Source: Afipia sp.
GTDB taxonomy: Bacteria; Pseudomonadota; Alphaproteobacteria; Rhizobiales; Xanthobacteraceae
Direction: 5' to 3'
NCBI GenBank assembly: GCA_017308575.1
Contig: JAFKEQ010000001.1
Span: forward strand, 992,001-1,056,000
Length of the DNA: 64,000 nucleotides
Below, piece after piece: positions 1 through 9,528 of this stretch. Both the position numbers and the translations under genes were made by a program. The notes beneath the pieces are model-generated. The model saw nothing but the letters and a program-made list of their open reading frames with translations. It was not told where the DNA came from and did no database searches. Each line of letters begins with the position of its first letter. Position 1 is the stretch's first letter.

Positions 1-594
1 GACGGCGTGGATCAGGGGGAAGTTCTGCTTGAGCAGATCGTCGCCGACGATGCAGGAAAACTTCGCGCCGAATTTGTCGGCGAGCGCTTGCGCGGCCTGC
101 GCCAGCTCCTCCGGCCCCATGTCGTTGGCCGGCGTGTTGATGAGATCGCGCGCCAGCGTTGCGGCCTTCGCCATGCGGCTGATCTCGATCATGTCGATGC
201 CGTCCGGCGGCGTCAGCTTCGCGCCGGGCGCGTCGTTCTTTTTGTAGCGGCCGAAACGATAGCTGCCGAGCGCGAAGGCCAGCGCGGCGAGCCGCGTGTC
301 GTGCGGCGCATTGGCGAACCTGTAGGTGCCTGCGGGCAGCAGGCCGGGCAGCTGCCCCGGGCGGAACAGGTCGCGCCATGCGCCGGCCTGATCTTCGATG
401 CCGAACAACACGTGCGCGAGCGAACCGTCGGCCGCGGGCAGGGCGAGATATTGTCCCGGCTTGCCGGTGAAGGCGTTGGCTTTGGCGAAGTGCCGGGCCG
501 GTTCGGGGAGCGCTGCGGCCAGCGTCTCCCAGGTCGATTTGGTGGCGAAGGTGATCGGGACGGCGGACGCGGCGTTCTGGAAGGCTGGATGCAT
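1..594 (-). CDS. Leucyl aminopeptidase family protein (M17), N-terminal part
   Basis: This is the first 198 codons of a cytosolic M17 metallo-aminopeptidase, which removes N-terminal residues from peptides. The reading frame starts at the ATG at 594 (first residues MHPAFQNAAS) and runs off the left edge without a stop. What is visible is the substrate-independent N-terminal domain and the start of the catalytic domain. It includes the family-typical NTPANDMGP stretch and ends at the motif FPLIHAV, which in the family leads into the metal-binding residues. The metal ligands and the catalytic lysine and arginine lie outside the window, so activity cannot be judged. About 200 bp separate it from the divergent tadD. 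Confidence 0.85.
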   Translation of the reverse strand, partial: MHPAFQNAASAVPITFATKSTWETLAAALPEPARHFAKANAFTGKPGQYLALPAADGSLAHVLFGIEDQAGAWRDLFRPGQLPGLLPAGTYRFANAPHDTRLAALAFALGSYRFGRYKKNDAPGAKLTPPDGIDMIEISRMAKAATLARDLINTPANDMGPEELAQAAQALADKFGAKFSCIVGDDLLKQNFPLIHAV

Positions 595-718
595 GGGGTT
601 CCCGGGGCGGGTGCGTGAAGGTGGCCACTATAGCAGCGCAGCGGCGGGGTGCAGCAGGGCCGAAATGGCGTTTTGACAGACCTTTCCGGGCAGATGCCCA
701 TCCGCGGCGAAGGCCGGA

Positions 719-733
719 TTAACCAGCCATTAG
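719..733 (+). promoter_or_regulatory. Possible CtrA box (TTAA-N7-TTAG) upstream of tadD
   Basis: The sequence reads TTAA, seven bases, TTAG, followed by a further GGTTAAC. The CtrA consensus of alphaproteobacteria is TTAA-N7-TTAA, so one base differs. It lies about 60 bp before the tadD start. CtrA controls pilus genes in Caulobacter, which makes the match plausible but unproven. Confidence 0.35.
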
Positions 734-794
734 GGTTAACACTCTATTGCTGACGGCATCCGGCTTCGCCACCTCCGATCGCGAGTCCAAGTGC

Positions 795-1598
795 ATGCGT
801 CATCCGTCTCATCTTGCCCGCTATTTCGGGTCTGCAGCCGTCGTCGCGACTCTGGCCGCGGGCCTCGGCGGGTGCCAGACGACGGCACGTTCGCCCGATA
901 TTACCGGTTCGCTCGATGCGCGGGCGGAAGCCGATCCCGCGATATTGCCGCGCGGCGAGATCGATACGCTCGGAGAGCGCTTCCGTGCCAATCCGCGCGA
1001 TGCCGCCAATGCCCTGCGATATGGTCAGGCCCTGCGCCAGAACGGCCAGCGCGAACAGGCAGCGGCCGTGCTGGAGCAGGCCACGCTTGCAAGTCCTGGC
1101 AACAAGCCGCTGCTCGGGGCCTATGGCCGCGCGCTGGTGGACAACGGAAATTTCCAGCGGGCTTTCGACACGCTCGCGCGCGCGCATACGCCCGCGAATC
1201 CGGACTGGCGCATTCTGTCGGTTCAGGGCACCGCGCTCGATCAGCTCGGCAGGCACGACGAGGCGCGCAGGTACTACGCCAGCGCGCTGAAGATCATGCC
1301 CGAAGAGCCGTCGGTCCTGTCCAATCTCGGCATGTCTTACGTGCTGTCCAAGAATTTGCCGCAGGCCGAGGCCGTGCTGCGGCGCGCCTATCAGCGCGGC
1401 GGAAGCGATGGGCGCGTGCGCCAGAATCTGGGTCTGGTCATTGGGCTTCAGGGCCGCTTTGCCGAGGCTGAGGCGATCGTGCGCGCGGATTTGCCGCCGG
1501 ATCAGGCCGAGGCCAATGTCGCCTATCTGAAGCAGATGCTGAACCAGGACGGCCGCGGCCCGAGGGCGACGGGCATGTCGGGACCAAGCCGGTCGTAA
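795..1598 (+). CDS. tadD: TPR lipoprotein of the Tad pilus (TadD)
   Basis: TadD is an outer-membrane-associated tetratricopeptide lipoprotein that helps assemble the Flp/Tad secretion apparatus, probably as a pilotin for the CpaC secretin. The chosen ATG at 795 (MRHPSHLARY) gives a signal peptide ending in the lipobox LGGC. The ATG 48 bp upstream would place 16 unlikely residues before it. Residues of roughly 60-260 form about five TPR-like helical repeats; one contains the typical ALDQLGRHDEARRYYASAL pattern. Length (267 aa) fits the family. It points away from the cpaB-to-tadC operon, and a CtrA-like box lies upstream. The C-terminal 15 residues are low complexity. Confidence 0.85.
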   Translation: MRHPSHLARYFGSAAVVATLAAGLGGCQTTARSPDITGSLDARAEADPAILPRGEIDTLGERFRANPRDAANALRYGQALRQNGQREQAAAVLEQATLASPGNKPLLGAYGRALVDNGNFQRAFDTLARAHTPANPDWRILSVQGTALDQLGRHDEARRYYASALKIMPEEPSVLSNLGMSYVLSKNLPQAEAVLRRAYQRGGSDGRVRQNLGLVIGLQGRFAEAEAIVRADLPPDQAEANVAYLKQMLNQDGRGPRATGMSGPSRS

Positions 1599-1642
1599 AT
1601 TCACGCACGCCGTTACTCCTGTCTGCGCAATCGCCAATCTTG

Positions 1643-1752
1643 CGTCATCCCGGCGAAGGCCGGGATCCATAACCACTGTTCTTACGGCTAAGGCGCGGGT
1701 TTGCTAGTCAAGATCCACAGGGAGTATGGGTCCCGGCCTTCGCCGGGACGAC
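1643..1752. repeat. Dispersed inverted repeat (simple 'tcgtccccGcg' type)
   Basis: Two arms (CGTCATCCCGGCGAAGGCC... and its complement ending CCGGGACGACA) are about 70 bp apart between the convergent ends of tadD and tadC. Related arms recur at about 39059-39127 and as the outer arms of the composite elements at 35962, 55990 and 56812. It could fold into a long stem and act as a bidirectional transcription barrier. Confidence 0.7.
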
Positions 1753-1786
1753 AGGAGAGAAATGCGGGCGCAGGGGCGCGACCGCC

Positions 1787-2764
1787 TCACTTCATGTATT
1801 CGGTGACCTTGATCCCGGTCGGGCCGAGAATGACGACGAACAGCACCGGCAGGAAGAACACGATCATCGGCACCGTCAGTTTCGGCGGCAGCGCCGCGGC
1901 CTTCTTTTCCGCTTCGTTCATGCGCATGTCGCGGTTTTCCTGCGCCATCACGCGCAGCGTCTGTCCGAGCGGGGTGCCGTAGCGCTCGGCCTGCATCAGC
2001 GCGAGACAGACCGACTTGACGCCTTCGAGACCGGTCCGCTTGGCGAGATTTTCGTAGGCCGACTTGCGGTCCTGAAGGTAGGAAAGTTCCGCCGTGGTCA
2101 GCGACAGTTCTTCTGCGAGCGCGATCGATTGCGTGCCGATCTCCTGGCTGACCCGCTTGAATGCGGCTTCGACAGACATACCGGATTCGATGCAGATCAG
2201 CATCAGGTCGAGCGCGTCGGGGAAAGCGCGGCGGATCGAGAGCTGGCGTTTGCTGATCGCGTTTTTCAGGAACAGCATCGGCGCCTGCATGCCCGCCCAG
2301 GCGGCGGCGATGCAGATGCCGATCTTGATCGTCGGCGGCTGCTGGGTTTTCGAGATCAGGAACATATAGAGGATCGCGAACACCAGAAACACGAGCGGCA
2401 TGACAAGCCGGAAGAACAGGAACGTCACATAGGGCGCCTGGCCGCGATAGCCAGCCATCACCAGCTTCTCGCGCGCTTCTTCCTGCGCCAGCCACTTGGT
2501 CAGATTGAGCCGGCCGACCACACCCTGAACCACCTGCTTCGGGCTCTGACGCAGCGAGACTTTCTCGTTACGGCTGATCCGTTCGCGTTCGCGCTGGCGC
2601 ATGCGTTCGCGCTCGCTGGCGACGACCTTCATGCGTTTTGCAAGGCCCTCGCCTGCGAACATCGGCATGACCAGCGTGTAAACCGTGGCCGCCGCCGCGA
2701 TGGCGGCCAGCAGCATGGCCATGAATCTGACGTCGTGGAATTTTTCGATGATGAGATCGACCAT
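1787..2764 (-). CDS. tadC: Tad pilus inner-membrane platform protein TadC
   Basis: TadC is a polytopic type II secretion F-like protein. With TadB it forms the inner-membrane platform on which the CpaF ATPase drives Flp pilin assembly. The 325-aa protein has a transmembrane segment near residues 15-35, a charged basic and acidic cytoplasmic stretch (about 45-75), two hydrophobic segments around 115-165, the GspF/TadC domain with the pattern FPDALDLMLICIESGMS, and a C-terminal membrane helix. It is the last gene of the cpaB-C-D-E-F-tadB-tadC run, 10 bp after tadB. Its end faces tadD across an inverted repeat. Confidence 0.92.
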   Translation of the reverse strand: MVDLIIEKFHDVRFMAMLLAAIAAAATVYTLVMPMFAGEGLAKRMKVVASERERMRQRERERISRNEKVSLRQSPKQVVQGVVGRLNLTKWLAQEEAREKLVMAGYRGQAPYVTFLFFRLVMPLVFLVFAILYMFLISKTQQPPTIKIGICIAAAWAGMQAPMLFLKNAISKRQLSIRRAFPDALDLMLICIESGMSVEAAFKRVSQEIGTQSIALAEELSLTTAELSYLQDRKSAYENLAKRTGLEGVKSVCLALMQAERYGTPLGQTLRVMAQENRDMRMNEAEKKAAALPPKLTVPMIVFFLPVLFVVILGPTGIKVTEYMK

Positions 2765-2774
2765 GTGTTCCCCG

Positions 2775-3746
2775 TCAGAAATCGAAGTTGATCATCTTCT
2801 TCATGACCATGATGCCGGTCGCCATCCACATGACGCAGCCTGCCAGCATGATGCGGCCGGTCGGATGGGTCCAGAGCAGCGAGATATATTCGGGCGTCAT
2901 GATATAGACGCCGATCATCACGACCGGCGGCAGCGAGCCGATGATCGCGGCGGAGGCTTTTGCTTCCATCGACATCGCCTGAATCTTCGCGGCCATCTTG
3001 CGCCGGTCGCGCAGCACCTTGGCCAGATTTCCGAGCGCTTCCGACAGGTTGCCGCCCGACTTGGTCTGGATGGCGATCACGATGCCGAAGAAGTTCGCTT
3101 CCGGCAGTGGCATCCGGTCGTAGAGCCGCTGGCACGCTTCGCCGAGCGGCATGCCGATGGTCTGGGTCTCGATGATGGCGGCGAATTCGCTGCGCAGCGG
3201 CTCCGGCGCATCCGCGACAACGACCTTGATGGAATCGAACAGTGGCAGGCCGGCCTTGACGCCGCGCACGATGACCTCGACCGCGTCCGGCAGGGCATCG
3301 AGAAACTTCTTCTCGCGGCGTTTTTTGAGATAATTGAGAACCCAGCGCGGCAGGCCGAGACCCGCTGTTGCGCCGAAACCGGCGGCAGGCAGCAGGGCGA
3401 CACCGAAGGAGAATGCAAGGAGGAAAACGCCGCCGCCGAGGATGCAGGAACCGATGATGAACTGCTGTTTGGTCCAGCTCAATCCGGCCTGGGAAAGACG
3501 CATGGACAGCGAGAGCTTTTGCTTCGCGGCCATCCGCTGCTCCAGCTCCTTCATGGAGTCTTCGACCTGGGCACGGCGATTTCGAATCCGGTCGTCGACG
3601 CGCAGCACCGGCTCGCCGCTGGTGAAGGACGCGCGGCGCTTCTCGGCTTTCTTTTCGCCGGACAGCATCGGATAGAGGAAAACCCACGCCAGTCCGCCGA
3701 CCGTTACGGCGGACAGGAAGGCCATCGCGAGCGCCTGCATGTTCAT
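2775..3746 (-). CDS. tadB: Tad pilus inner-membrane platform protein TadB
   Basis: TadB is the partner of TadC in the inner-membrane platform of the Flp/Tad pilus machine. The 323-aa protein begins with a membrane segment (residues 5-27), followed by a charged linker. Paired hydrophobic helices near 90-130 and the GspF-like domain carry the pattern LPDAVEVIVRGVKAGLPL, and the C-terminus is hydrophobic. A GGAGAG ribosome-binding site precedes the ATG. It lies 11 bp after cpaF and 10 bp before tadC, so the three are clearly co-transcribed. TadB and TadC here are diverged paralogues, as is normal in Tad loci. Confidence 0.92.
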   Translation of the reverse strand: MNMQALAMAFLSAVTVGGLAWVFLYPMLSGEKKAEKRRASFTSGEPVLRVDDRIRNRRAQVEDSMKELEQRMAAKQKLSLSMRLSQAGLSWTKQQFIIGSCILGGGVFLLAFSFGVALLPAAGFGATAGLGLPRWVLNYLKKRREKKFLDALPDAVEVIVRGVKAGLPLFDSIKVVVADAPEPLRSEFAAIIETQTIGMPLGEACQRLYDRMPLPEANFFGIVIAIQTKSGGNLSEALGNLAKVLRDRRKMAAKIQAMSMEAKASAAIIGSLPPVVMIGVYIMTPEYISLLWTHPTGRIMLAGCVMWMATGIMVMKKMINFDF

Positions 3747-3757
3747 GATGCGCTCTC

Positions 3758-5221
3758 CTACATATCGGCGCCGGCGACTTCGGCGGCGTCGAGCGCGGCG
3801 GCGAGGCGTTTTTCCTCGTTGTAGTAGCGCGCGCGATCCCAGAAGCGCGGCCGGCCGATACCGGTCGAACGATGCCGTCCGATGATGTTGCCGTTGATGT
3901 CTTCGCCCATCAGATCGTAGACAAAAATGTCCTGCGTGATGATGGTGTCGCCTTCCATGCCCATCACCTCGGTGACGTGCGTGATGCGGCGCGAGCCGTC
4001 GCGCAGGCGGGCCGCCTGCACGATGACGTCTACCGATGCGCAGATCATTTCGCGGATGGTGCGCGACGGCAGCGAATAGCCGCCCATGGTGATCATCGAC
4101 TCGCAGCGGGACAGCGCTTCGCGCGGATTGTTGGCGTGTAGCGTGCCCATCGATCCATCGTGGCCGGTGTTCATCGCTTGCAACAGGTCGAATGCTTCCG
4201 GTCCGCGGACTTCGCCGACGATGATGCGTTCGGGACGCATACGAAGGCAGTTCTTGACCAGATCGCGCATCGTGATCTGGCCTTCGCCTTCGATATTGGG
4301 CGGACGGGTTTCGAGACGCACCACATGCGGCTGCTGAAGCTGAAGTTCCGCGGCGTCTTCGCAGGTGATGATGCGCTCGTCTTCGTCGATATAGTTGGTG
4401 AGACAGTTCAGCAGGGTCGTTTTACCGGAGCCTGTACCGCCGGAGATGAGCACGTTGCAGCGGGCGCGGCCGATGATCTGCAGGATCTGCGCGCCCTCAG
4501 GAGATATCGCGCCGAATTTGACGAGCTGATCGAGGGTCAGCTTGTCCTTCTTGAATTTGCGGATGGTCAGTGCGGGGCCGTCGATGGCCAGCGGCGGTAC
4601 GATGGCGTTGACGCGCGAACCGTCGGCGAGGCGGGCGTCGCAGATTGGCGATGATTCATCGACACGCCGGCCGACCTGGCTGACGATGCGCTGGCAGATA
4701 TTGAGAAGCTGCTGGTTGTCCCGGAACCGGATGCCGGTCTTCTGGATCTTGCCGCTGACTTCGATGAACACCGTGCCGGCACCATTGACCATGATGTCGG
4801 CGATGTCGTCGCGCGCCAGCAGCGGCTCGAGCGGTCCATAGCCCAGAACGTCGTTGCAGATATCGTCGAGCAGTTCTTCCTGCTCGGCGATCGACATCAC
4901 GATATTCTTGATCGCGATGATCTCGTTGACGATGTCGCGGATTTCCTCGCGCGCCGATTCGGAGTCGAGCTTGGCCAGTTGCGCGAGGTCGATGGCCTCG
5001 ATCAGCGCGCCGAAGATGGTCGCCTTGACCTGATAGTAGTTGTCCGAACGCCGCACGTCCGCGACAGGCGGCGGCGCGGGTGCCCGGGCCGGTGCGATCG
5101 GCGGCGAAGGGATATTGGCAGCAGGAGCGCTTGGCTTTGCTGCGGGCGCAGCGGCTGGCGCGCGCTCCACAGGCTGTGGGGCCCGGACATCCGCCTCTGT
5201 TCCGCTACGCTTACCAAACAC
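3758..5221 (-). CDS. cpaF: Tad pilus assembly ATPase CpaF/TadA
   Basis: This is the hexameric traffic ATPase of the type II/IV secretion superfamily that powers Flp pilus extension from the cytoplasmic face. The 487-aa protein starts with GTG, supported by a GGAG ribosome-binding site 7 nt upstream. Residues 10-56 are a proline/alanine-rich linker. An N-terminal domain follows, and the Walker A motif GGTGSGKTT sits at residues 261-269. Acidic, Walker B-like and histidine-box regions follow ([34 protein letters not shown]). The length is typical for alphaproteobacterial CpaF. It lies between cpaE (21 bp) and tadB (11 bp) in the operon. Confidence 0.95.
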   Translation of the reverse strand: MFGKRSGTEADVRAPQPVERAPAAAPAAKPSAPAANIPSPPIAPARAPAPPPVADVRRSDNYYQVKATIFGALIEAIDLAQLAKLDSESAREEIRDIVNEIIAIKNIVMSIAEQEELLDDICNDVLGYGPLEPLLARDDIADIMVNGAGTVFIEVSGKIQKTGIRFRDNQQLLNICQRIVSQVGRRVDESSPICDARLADGSRVNAIVPPLAIDGPALTIRKFKKDKLTLDQLVKFGAISPEGAQILQIIGRARCNVLISGGTGSGKTTLLNCLTNYIDEDERIITCEDAAELQLQQPHVVRLETRPPNIEGEGQITMRDLVKNCLRMRPERIIVGEVRGPEAFDLLQAMNTGHDGSMGTLHANNPREALSRCESMITMGGYSLPSRTIREMICASVDVIVQAARLRDGSRRITHVTEVMGMEGDTIITQDIFVYDLMGEDINGNIIGRHRSTGIGRPRFWDRARYYNEEKRLAAALDAAEVAGADM

Positions 5222-5242
5222 GACAATACTCCACGCGAAAGG

Positions 5243-6508
5243 CTATTTGGCTCGAAGTTTCTCGAGCAGAGGCGCCAGGAATGACGTGCGGGGCTTCTTG
5301 GCTTCGCCGCGGCCGGTCAGGCGCTGGGCGATCTGCAGAAACATCTCTGTGGTGCGATGATTGGCGGCGATTTCCGCGATCATCTGTCCATTGTTGGCGG
5401 CGGCGCCGAAAATCTGCGGCTCGAACGGAATGGTCACGATCGGCTGGCTTTCGATCGCCTTGGCGAATTCGCCGGCGCTGATCTCGGGCCGCTTGGGCAC
5501 GCCCGCCTGGTTGAGGCAGTAAAGCGGCGGCCGGTCATTGGGGCGCGCGGCTTTCAGCGTGTCGATCATGTTCTTGGTGTTGCGCAGATTGGCGAGATCC
5601 GGAGACGCGACGATCAGGATGTCGTCCGCGCCGATCAGCGCGCGCTTGGTCCAGCCCGACCATTGGTGCGGAACGTCGAGGATGATGCAGGGCATCGTCG
5701 AACGCAGGGTGTCGAAGATCGAGTCGAAGGCTTCGGCGCCGAAGTCATAGACCCGGTCCAGCGTCGCGGGAGCCGCAAGCAGGCTGAGGTGATCGGTGCA
5801 CTTCGACAACAGGCGATCGACAAAGGCGGTGTCGATGCGGTCGGGTGAGAAAACCGCGTCCGCAATGCCTTGCGGCGGGTCCTGATTGTAGTCGAGGCCC
5901 GCGGTGCCGAAGGCGAGATCGAGATCGGCGACGACGGAATCCAGCGCCAGATCGCGCGCGGTCGCCCAGGCGACGTTGTGCGCGACGGTCGATGCGCCGA
6001 CGCCGCCCTTGGCGCCGACGACGGCGATGATCCGGCCGACGGCCTTGGCTTCCGGCACGGAGAACAGGCCGCAGACGGAGCGGACGATATCGAGCGGCGC
6101 CACCGGTGCGATCAGATAGTCGCTGATGCCGCGGCGGACGAGTTCGCGATAAAGCGTGACGTCGTTGAGGCGGCCCACCACGATGACGCGGGTGCCGGCG
6201 TCGCAGACCGACGCCAACTGGTCGAGATCCGACAGAATATCGCTGCGGCCATCGGTTTCGAGCAGGATCACGTTCGGCGTCGGTGCAGTCCGGTAAGCCT
6301 CGATGGCCGCGGTCATGCCGCCCATCTGGATTTTGAGATGAGCCTTGTCGAGGCGGCGATCCTCACCGGCGGATTGCACCGATGCGGCAGTCTCGACGGT
6401 TTCGCAGAACGCCTGTACGGAAACGCGTGGCGCAGGAGCGATGTGCTCCTCCGCGGCGGCGGCCGGTCCCTCGTCCTGGTCTTGCTCTCGGCGGCTGTAA
6501 GTGATCAT
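5243..6508 (-). CDS. cpaE: Pilus assembly protein CpaE/TadZ
   Basis: CpaE/TadZ is a ParA/MinD-like ATPase with an N-terminal receiver-like domain that places the Tad apparatus at the cell pole. In this 421-aa protein residues 1-30 are a charged leader. Residues of roughly 55-155 form the atypical receiver domain. The P-loop region reads AVVGAKGGVGASTVA, the deviant Walker A of the family, followed by VVADLDLAFGTAGL. The ATG overlaps the cpaD stop by 4 nt (ATGA), indicating translational coupling. The receiver domain is not expected to be phosphorylated in this family. Confidence 0.92.
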   Translation of the reverse strand: MITYSRREQDQDEGPAAAAEEHIAPAPRVSVQAFCETVETAASVQSAGEDRRLDKAHLKIQMGGMTAAIEAYRTAPTPNVILLETDGRSDILSDLDQLASVCDAGTRVIVVGRLNDVTLYRELVRRGISDYLIAPVAPLDIVRSVCGLFSVPEAKAVGRIIAVVGAKGGVGASTVAHNVAWATARDLALDSVVADLDLAFGTAGLDYNQDPPQGIADAVFSPDRIDTAFVDRLLSKCTDHLSLLAAPATLDRVYDFGAEAFDSIFDTLRSTMPCIILDVPHQWSGWTKRALIGADDILIVASPDLANLRNTKNMIDTLKAARPNDRPPLYCLNQAGVPKRPEISAGEFAKAIESQPIVTIPFEPQIFGAAANNGQMIAEIAANHRTTEMFLQIAQRLTGRGEAKKPRTSFLAPLLEKLRAK

Positions 6509-7242
6509 TGGCCCACGTTGCTGATCTTGTTCTTCTGATCGTCAGGATAGACTGTCGCGCTGCCCTCGCCCTTGCGGTACTTGTCCAGGACCACGACACG
6601 GCGAGCGCCGTAAGGTGGGGTTTCCTGCCGGGGTTGAACCAGATCGGATGGATTGGCGACCACGGCGGCAAGATTGCGCTGCGAGGCGCAGCCGAAATTG
6701 TAGTACTGCTTGTTCTCGAGATAGCTCTTGTTCTTGATCGACGGGCCGATGTCTTCCGGCCATGTGCCGCAAGGCCCGGCATCCGCCGTGATCCGCGGAT
6801 AATTCACGCGAATGGTGGCAAACAGGCGCGGATCGCTCGGGCGATAGTTGCGCACGGTGATGCCGTGCGGCGGCACGCCGATGGCGGAGAGGATCGCCCG
6901 GATTTCGCGCAGGGAATCGCTGGCGACACGCGCGTTCGGTGTGTTCACCGGCATATCGATCACGATGGCGCCGGTGCCTTCGCGCAGCCATGCCTCCGCG
7001 AGCCCGGCAATATCGCTGCGTTGCGCGCCGGTGAGGCCGCCGCGGCCGCTGCCGACAAACACTTCGGTGGCGCGATTGGCTTCCTGGATCACGATGGGGT
7101 GGCGCTGGCGGTAGTCGCCCGGAATGCTGCCCGTCACCGTTTCCTGGTTGGTATGCGTGCAGGCGCCCAAAGCGGCAGACGCCCCGAGAAGGGCGGCCGC
7201 GAGGCGCAGTCTGCGCTTGAGATCGGGAACTGGCATCGTCAT
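6505..7242 (-). CDS. cpaD: Pilus assembly lipoprotein CpaD
   Basis: CpaD is a periplasmic/outer-membrane lipoprotein of the Tad system. The chosen ATG at 7242 (MTMPVPDLKRR) has a double AAGGA ribosome-binding site just upstream. An ATG at 7263 would add seven basic residues and is only 1 bp after the cpaC stop. A signal peptide ends in a lipobox, LGAC. The body contains VVANPSDLVQPR, a typical late CpaD motif, and GCASQRNLAA. Length (245 aa from this start) matches the family. It is between cpaC and cpaE, coupled to cpaE by a 4-nt overlap. Confidence 0.9.
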   Translation of the reverse strand: MTMPVPDLKRRLRLAAALLGASAALGACTHTNQETVTGSIPGDYRQRHPIVIQEANRATEVFVGSGRGGLTGAQRSDIAGLAEAWLREGTGAIVIDMPVNTPNARVASDSLREIRAILSAIGVPPHGITVRNYRPSDPRLFATIRVNYPRITADAGPCGTWPEDIGPSIKNKSYLENKQYYNFGCASQRNLAAVVANPSDLVQPRQETPPYGARRVVVLDKYRKGEGSATVYPDDQKNKISNVGQ

Positions 7243-7264
7243 GGTCCTTGTCCTTCGTCCCATC

Positions 7265-8725
7265 TCAATCCGTAATGAAGCCGTACTTGCCGCTGGTGGC
7301 CTTGTTGGGCGCGCGGCCCGGAACGCCGTAGATGCGGTTGATGGTGCCGAGCAGATCGGCCTGCGGGTCCGACGCTTCCGCGAAGCCGTCGTCGGGACGC
7401 GACAGATCCTTCTGCGCGACGGCGCGGACGATGTACGGCGTCGTGATGACCATGAGTTCGGTGGAGTTGTTGACGAAGTCGCGGCTGCGGAACAGCGTGC
7501 CGAGAACCGGAATCTGGCCGACGCCGGGCATGCCGTTGATCGCCTGCTTGGTCTGCTGCTGGATCAGGCCGGCCATCACCATGGAGCCGCCCGACGGAAT
7601 TTCGAGGGTCGTATCGGCGCGGCGCGTGCGGATGGACGGAATGCTCGTGCCGCTCACCGAGATGGCGGCATCCTGCGAGAGTTCTGATGCTTCGGTGGCG
7701 ACGTGAAGGCTGATGCGGCCTTCGCTGAGCACCACCGGCGTGAAATTCAGCGAAATTCCGAACTTCTTGAAGGTGATGGTCGGCGTACAGGTTCCGTTGG
7801 TACAACTGATGCCTGATGGAATCGGGAATTCGCCGCCTGCCAGGAAGGTGGCGCTCTCACCGGAGATCGCGGTCAGGCTGGGCTCGGCAAGCGTGCGCAC
7901 GACGCCCGCGCTTTCCATGGCGCGCATGGTTGCGGTGACGGCTGGCACCGTGCCGCTCGAGGTGAGCGTCTGTCCGAACGAACCGGTCGCGGTGTTGCCG
8001 GCGACGAGGGGGCGACCATATGCCGTGAACGGATTGGTATTGTTGAAGTTCACCACGGCGGTGCCATAGTTCATCGTGGCGCTGAGATCGATGCCGAGCT
8101 GCTTGACGATGTTGCGCTGAACTTCCGCAACGACAACCTTCAGCATCACCTGATCTCGGCCGCGCACGACGATGTTGTTCACGACTTTTTCGTTGCCGCC
8201 CGCGAGCCGTGCGGCGATGTCCTGCGCCTGCTGCGATTCCGCGGGGCTGGCCGCCGAGCCGGACAGCATCACGCCGTCGCCCACGCCTTCGATGCGGATA
8301 TCGGACTGCGGAAACGCCTGCTTCAGCGCCGCGCGAACGCCGTTGAGATCCCGAGTCACCGCGATGTCATAGGCAGCGATCTGCTGTCCCGACGAATCGA
8401 AGAAGACGATATTGGTCTGGCCGACCGCGGCGCCGATGATATAGGCGCGCTGCGCCGAGCGCACGACCGCGTTGGCGATCTTCGGGTCGGCGACAAGCAC
8501 GTCCTTGACGTCGCGTGGCAGGTCGACGACCACGGATTTGCCGATGCCGAGCGGCAGAAAGCGCGCATTCATCTGTCCGGCGGCCGATGCGAGCGCCGGT
8601 GCGCCATAGTCGGCGGCGAGCACCGGTGACAGGATGGGACCGGGCGTCAGCACTGAAATCGCGGCAAACGACAGGGCACGCACCGCGAAGGTCCGCACGG
8701 GTGCCTGATGTCCTTCCTGCCTCAT
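7265..8725 (-). CDS. cpaC: Tad pilus secretin CpaC/RcpA
   Basis: CpaC forms the outer-membrane channel through which the Flp pilus passes. The ATG at 8725 (MRQEGHQAPV), preceded by an AGAAGG ribosome-binding site, gives 486 aa. The frame stays open into cpaB, but that extension has no family support. After a signal sequence come the pilus-specific N-terminal domain (about residues 45-120, with VVDLPRDVKDVLVADP) and a BON-like segment. The secretin domain follows in the C-terminal half, with LAEPSLTAISGESATFLAGGE and GQIPVLGTLFRSRDF, the classic secretin signature. A gene at 11096 encodes only the N-terminal domain of this architecture. Confidence 0.93.
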   Translation of the reverse strand: MRQEGHQAPVRTFAVRALSFAAISVLTPGPILSPVLAADYGAPALASAAGQMNARFLPLGIGKSVVVDLPRDVKDVLVADPKIANAVVRSAQRAYIIGAAVGQTNIVFFDSSGQQIAAYDIAVTRDLNGVRAALKQAFPQSDIRIEGVGDGVMLSGSAASPAESQQAQDIAARLAGGNEKVVNNIVVRGRDQVMLKVVVAEVQRNIVKQLGIDLSATMNYGTAVVNFNNTNPFTAYGRPLVAGNTATGSFGQTLTSSGTVPAVTATMRAMESAGVVRTLAEPSLTAISGESATFLAGGEFPIPSGISCTNGTCTPTITFKKFGISLNFTPVVLSEGRISLHVATEASELSQDAAISVSGTSIPSIRTRRADTTLEIPSGGSMVMAGLIQQQTKQAINGMPGVGQIPVLGTLFRSRDFVNNSTELMVITTPYIVRAVAQKDLSRPDDGFAEASDPQADLLGTINRIYGVPGRAPNKATSGKYGFITD

Positions 8726-8742
8726 GTCTCGGATCCTTCTGA

Positions 8743-9528
8743 TCACTTGCGTGTCGTCGTTGTCGTGGGAACGCCGAAGCGGACGATGTTGACGGTGTCG
8801 CGCTTGCCCTCGGTGTCGTCGGTCGCCTGCTGCTGGGTGGCGTCGACCAGGCTGCGCAATGCGAGCGACAGCGTTCCCGACTGCCGGGCACGCGCCAGCG
8901 CTTCCGCCTGTTCCGCTTTCAGTTCGAGCGTCGCGGTCTTGCCGACCACGACCTTCTGTCCGTCTTTCTCGCCGATGGTCTGATCGATCGCGAGAACGCG
9001 GATGTTGTTGAGAATGGTCTGGGAATTGATGGTTTCGGTCTCGCCGGTCCGGCCTGCGACGCGCTCGCGCCGGGTGAGAATGACGTCGACCTTGTCGTTC
9101 GGCAGGATGAAGCCGCCCGCGCCGGTTTCCGGCGAAATTTCGGTCGAAATCGCGCGCATGCCGGTGGGCAGGATCGCGGCCATGAAGCCGGAGCCGTTGC
9201 CTTTCACCAGCTTGGTTTCGCGGATCGGTTCGCCTGCGACGAAGGGCGAGCGCGCGATCGAGCCGACGATCTGGCTCAGCGCTTCCGGGCGATCGTTGCG
9301 GCGGATGAAGGTGGAGCTGGTCGACGTCGCCGGCCAGGACTGCCATTGCATATCGTCCGGGGTGACGGTCTGGCCGAGCGCGATGTCGCTGCGGGCCACA
9401 AGCACGTCGGTGGTGTCGGTCCGGACGGCCTGTTCCACCGGCCGAGGAGACGAACCGCTCGCGAGATAGGCGGCGGCGCCACCGGCGCAGACGGCAACAG
9501 CAAGGACGACAACCCGCGCGGTATTCAT
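8743..9528 (-). CDS. cpaB: Flp pilus assembly protein CpaB/RcpC
   Basis: CpaB is a periplasmic, membrane-anchored protein with an SAF domain that supports the secretin and pilus subunits. The start at 9528 (MNTARVVVLA) puts a hydrophobic anchor directly at the N-terminus, as in relatives; a start 21 bp upstream is less likely. The SAF domain covers about residues 40-105 (DVLVARSDIALGQTV...DDMQW), followed by the RcpC region (GGFILPNDKVDVILTRRE). It is the first gene of the seven-gene pilus operon, 17 bp ahead of cpaC. About 200 bp upstream separate it from cpaA and hold several TTAA motifs but no exact CtrA box. Confidence 0.92.
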   Translation of the reverse strand: MNTARVVVLAVAVCAGGAAAYLASGSSPRPVEQAVRTDTTDVLVARSDIALGQTVTPDDMQWQSWPATSTSSTFIRRNDRPEALSQIVGSIARSPFVAGEPIRETKLVKGNGSGFMAAILPTGMRAISTEISPETGAGGFILPNDKVDVILTRRERVAGRTGETETINSQTILNNIRVLAIDQTIGEKDGQKVVVGKTATLELKAEQAEALARARQSGTLSLALRSLVDATQQQATDDTEGKRDTVNIVRFGVPTTTTTRK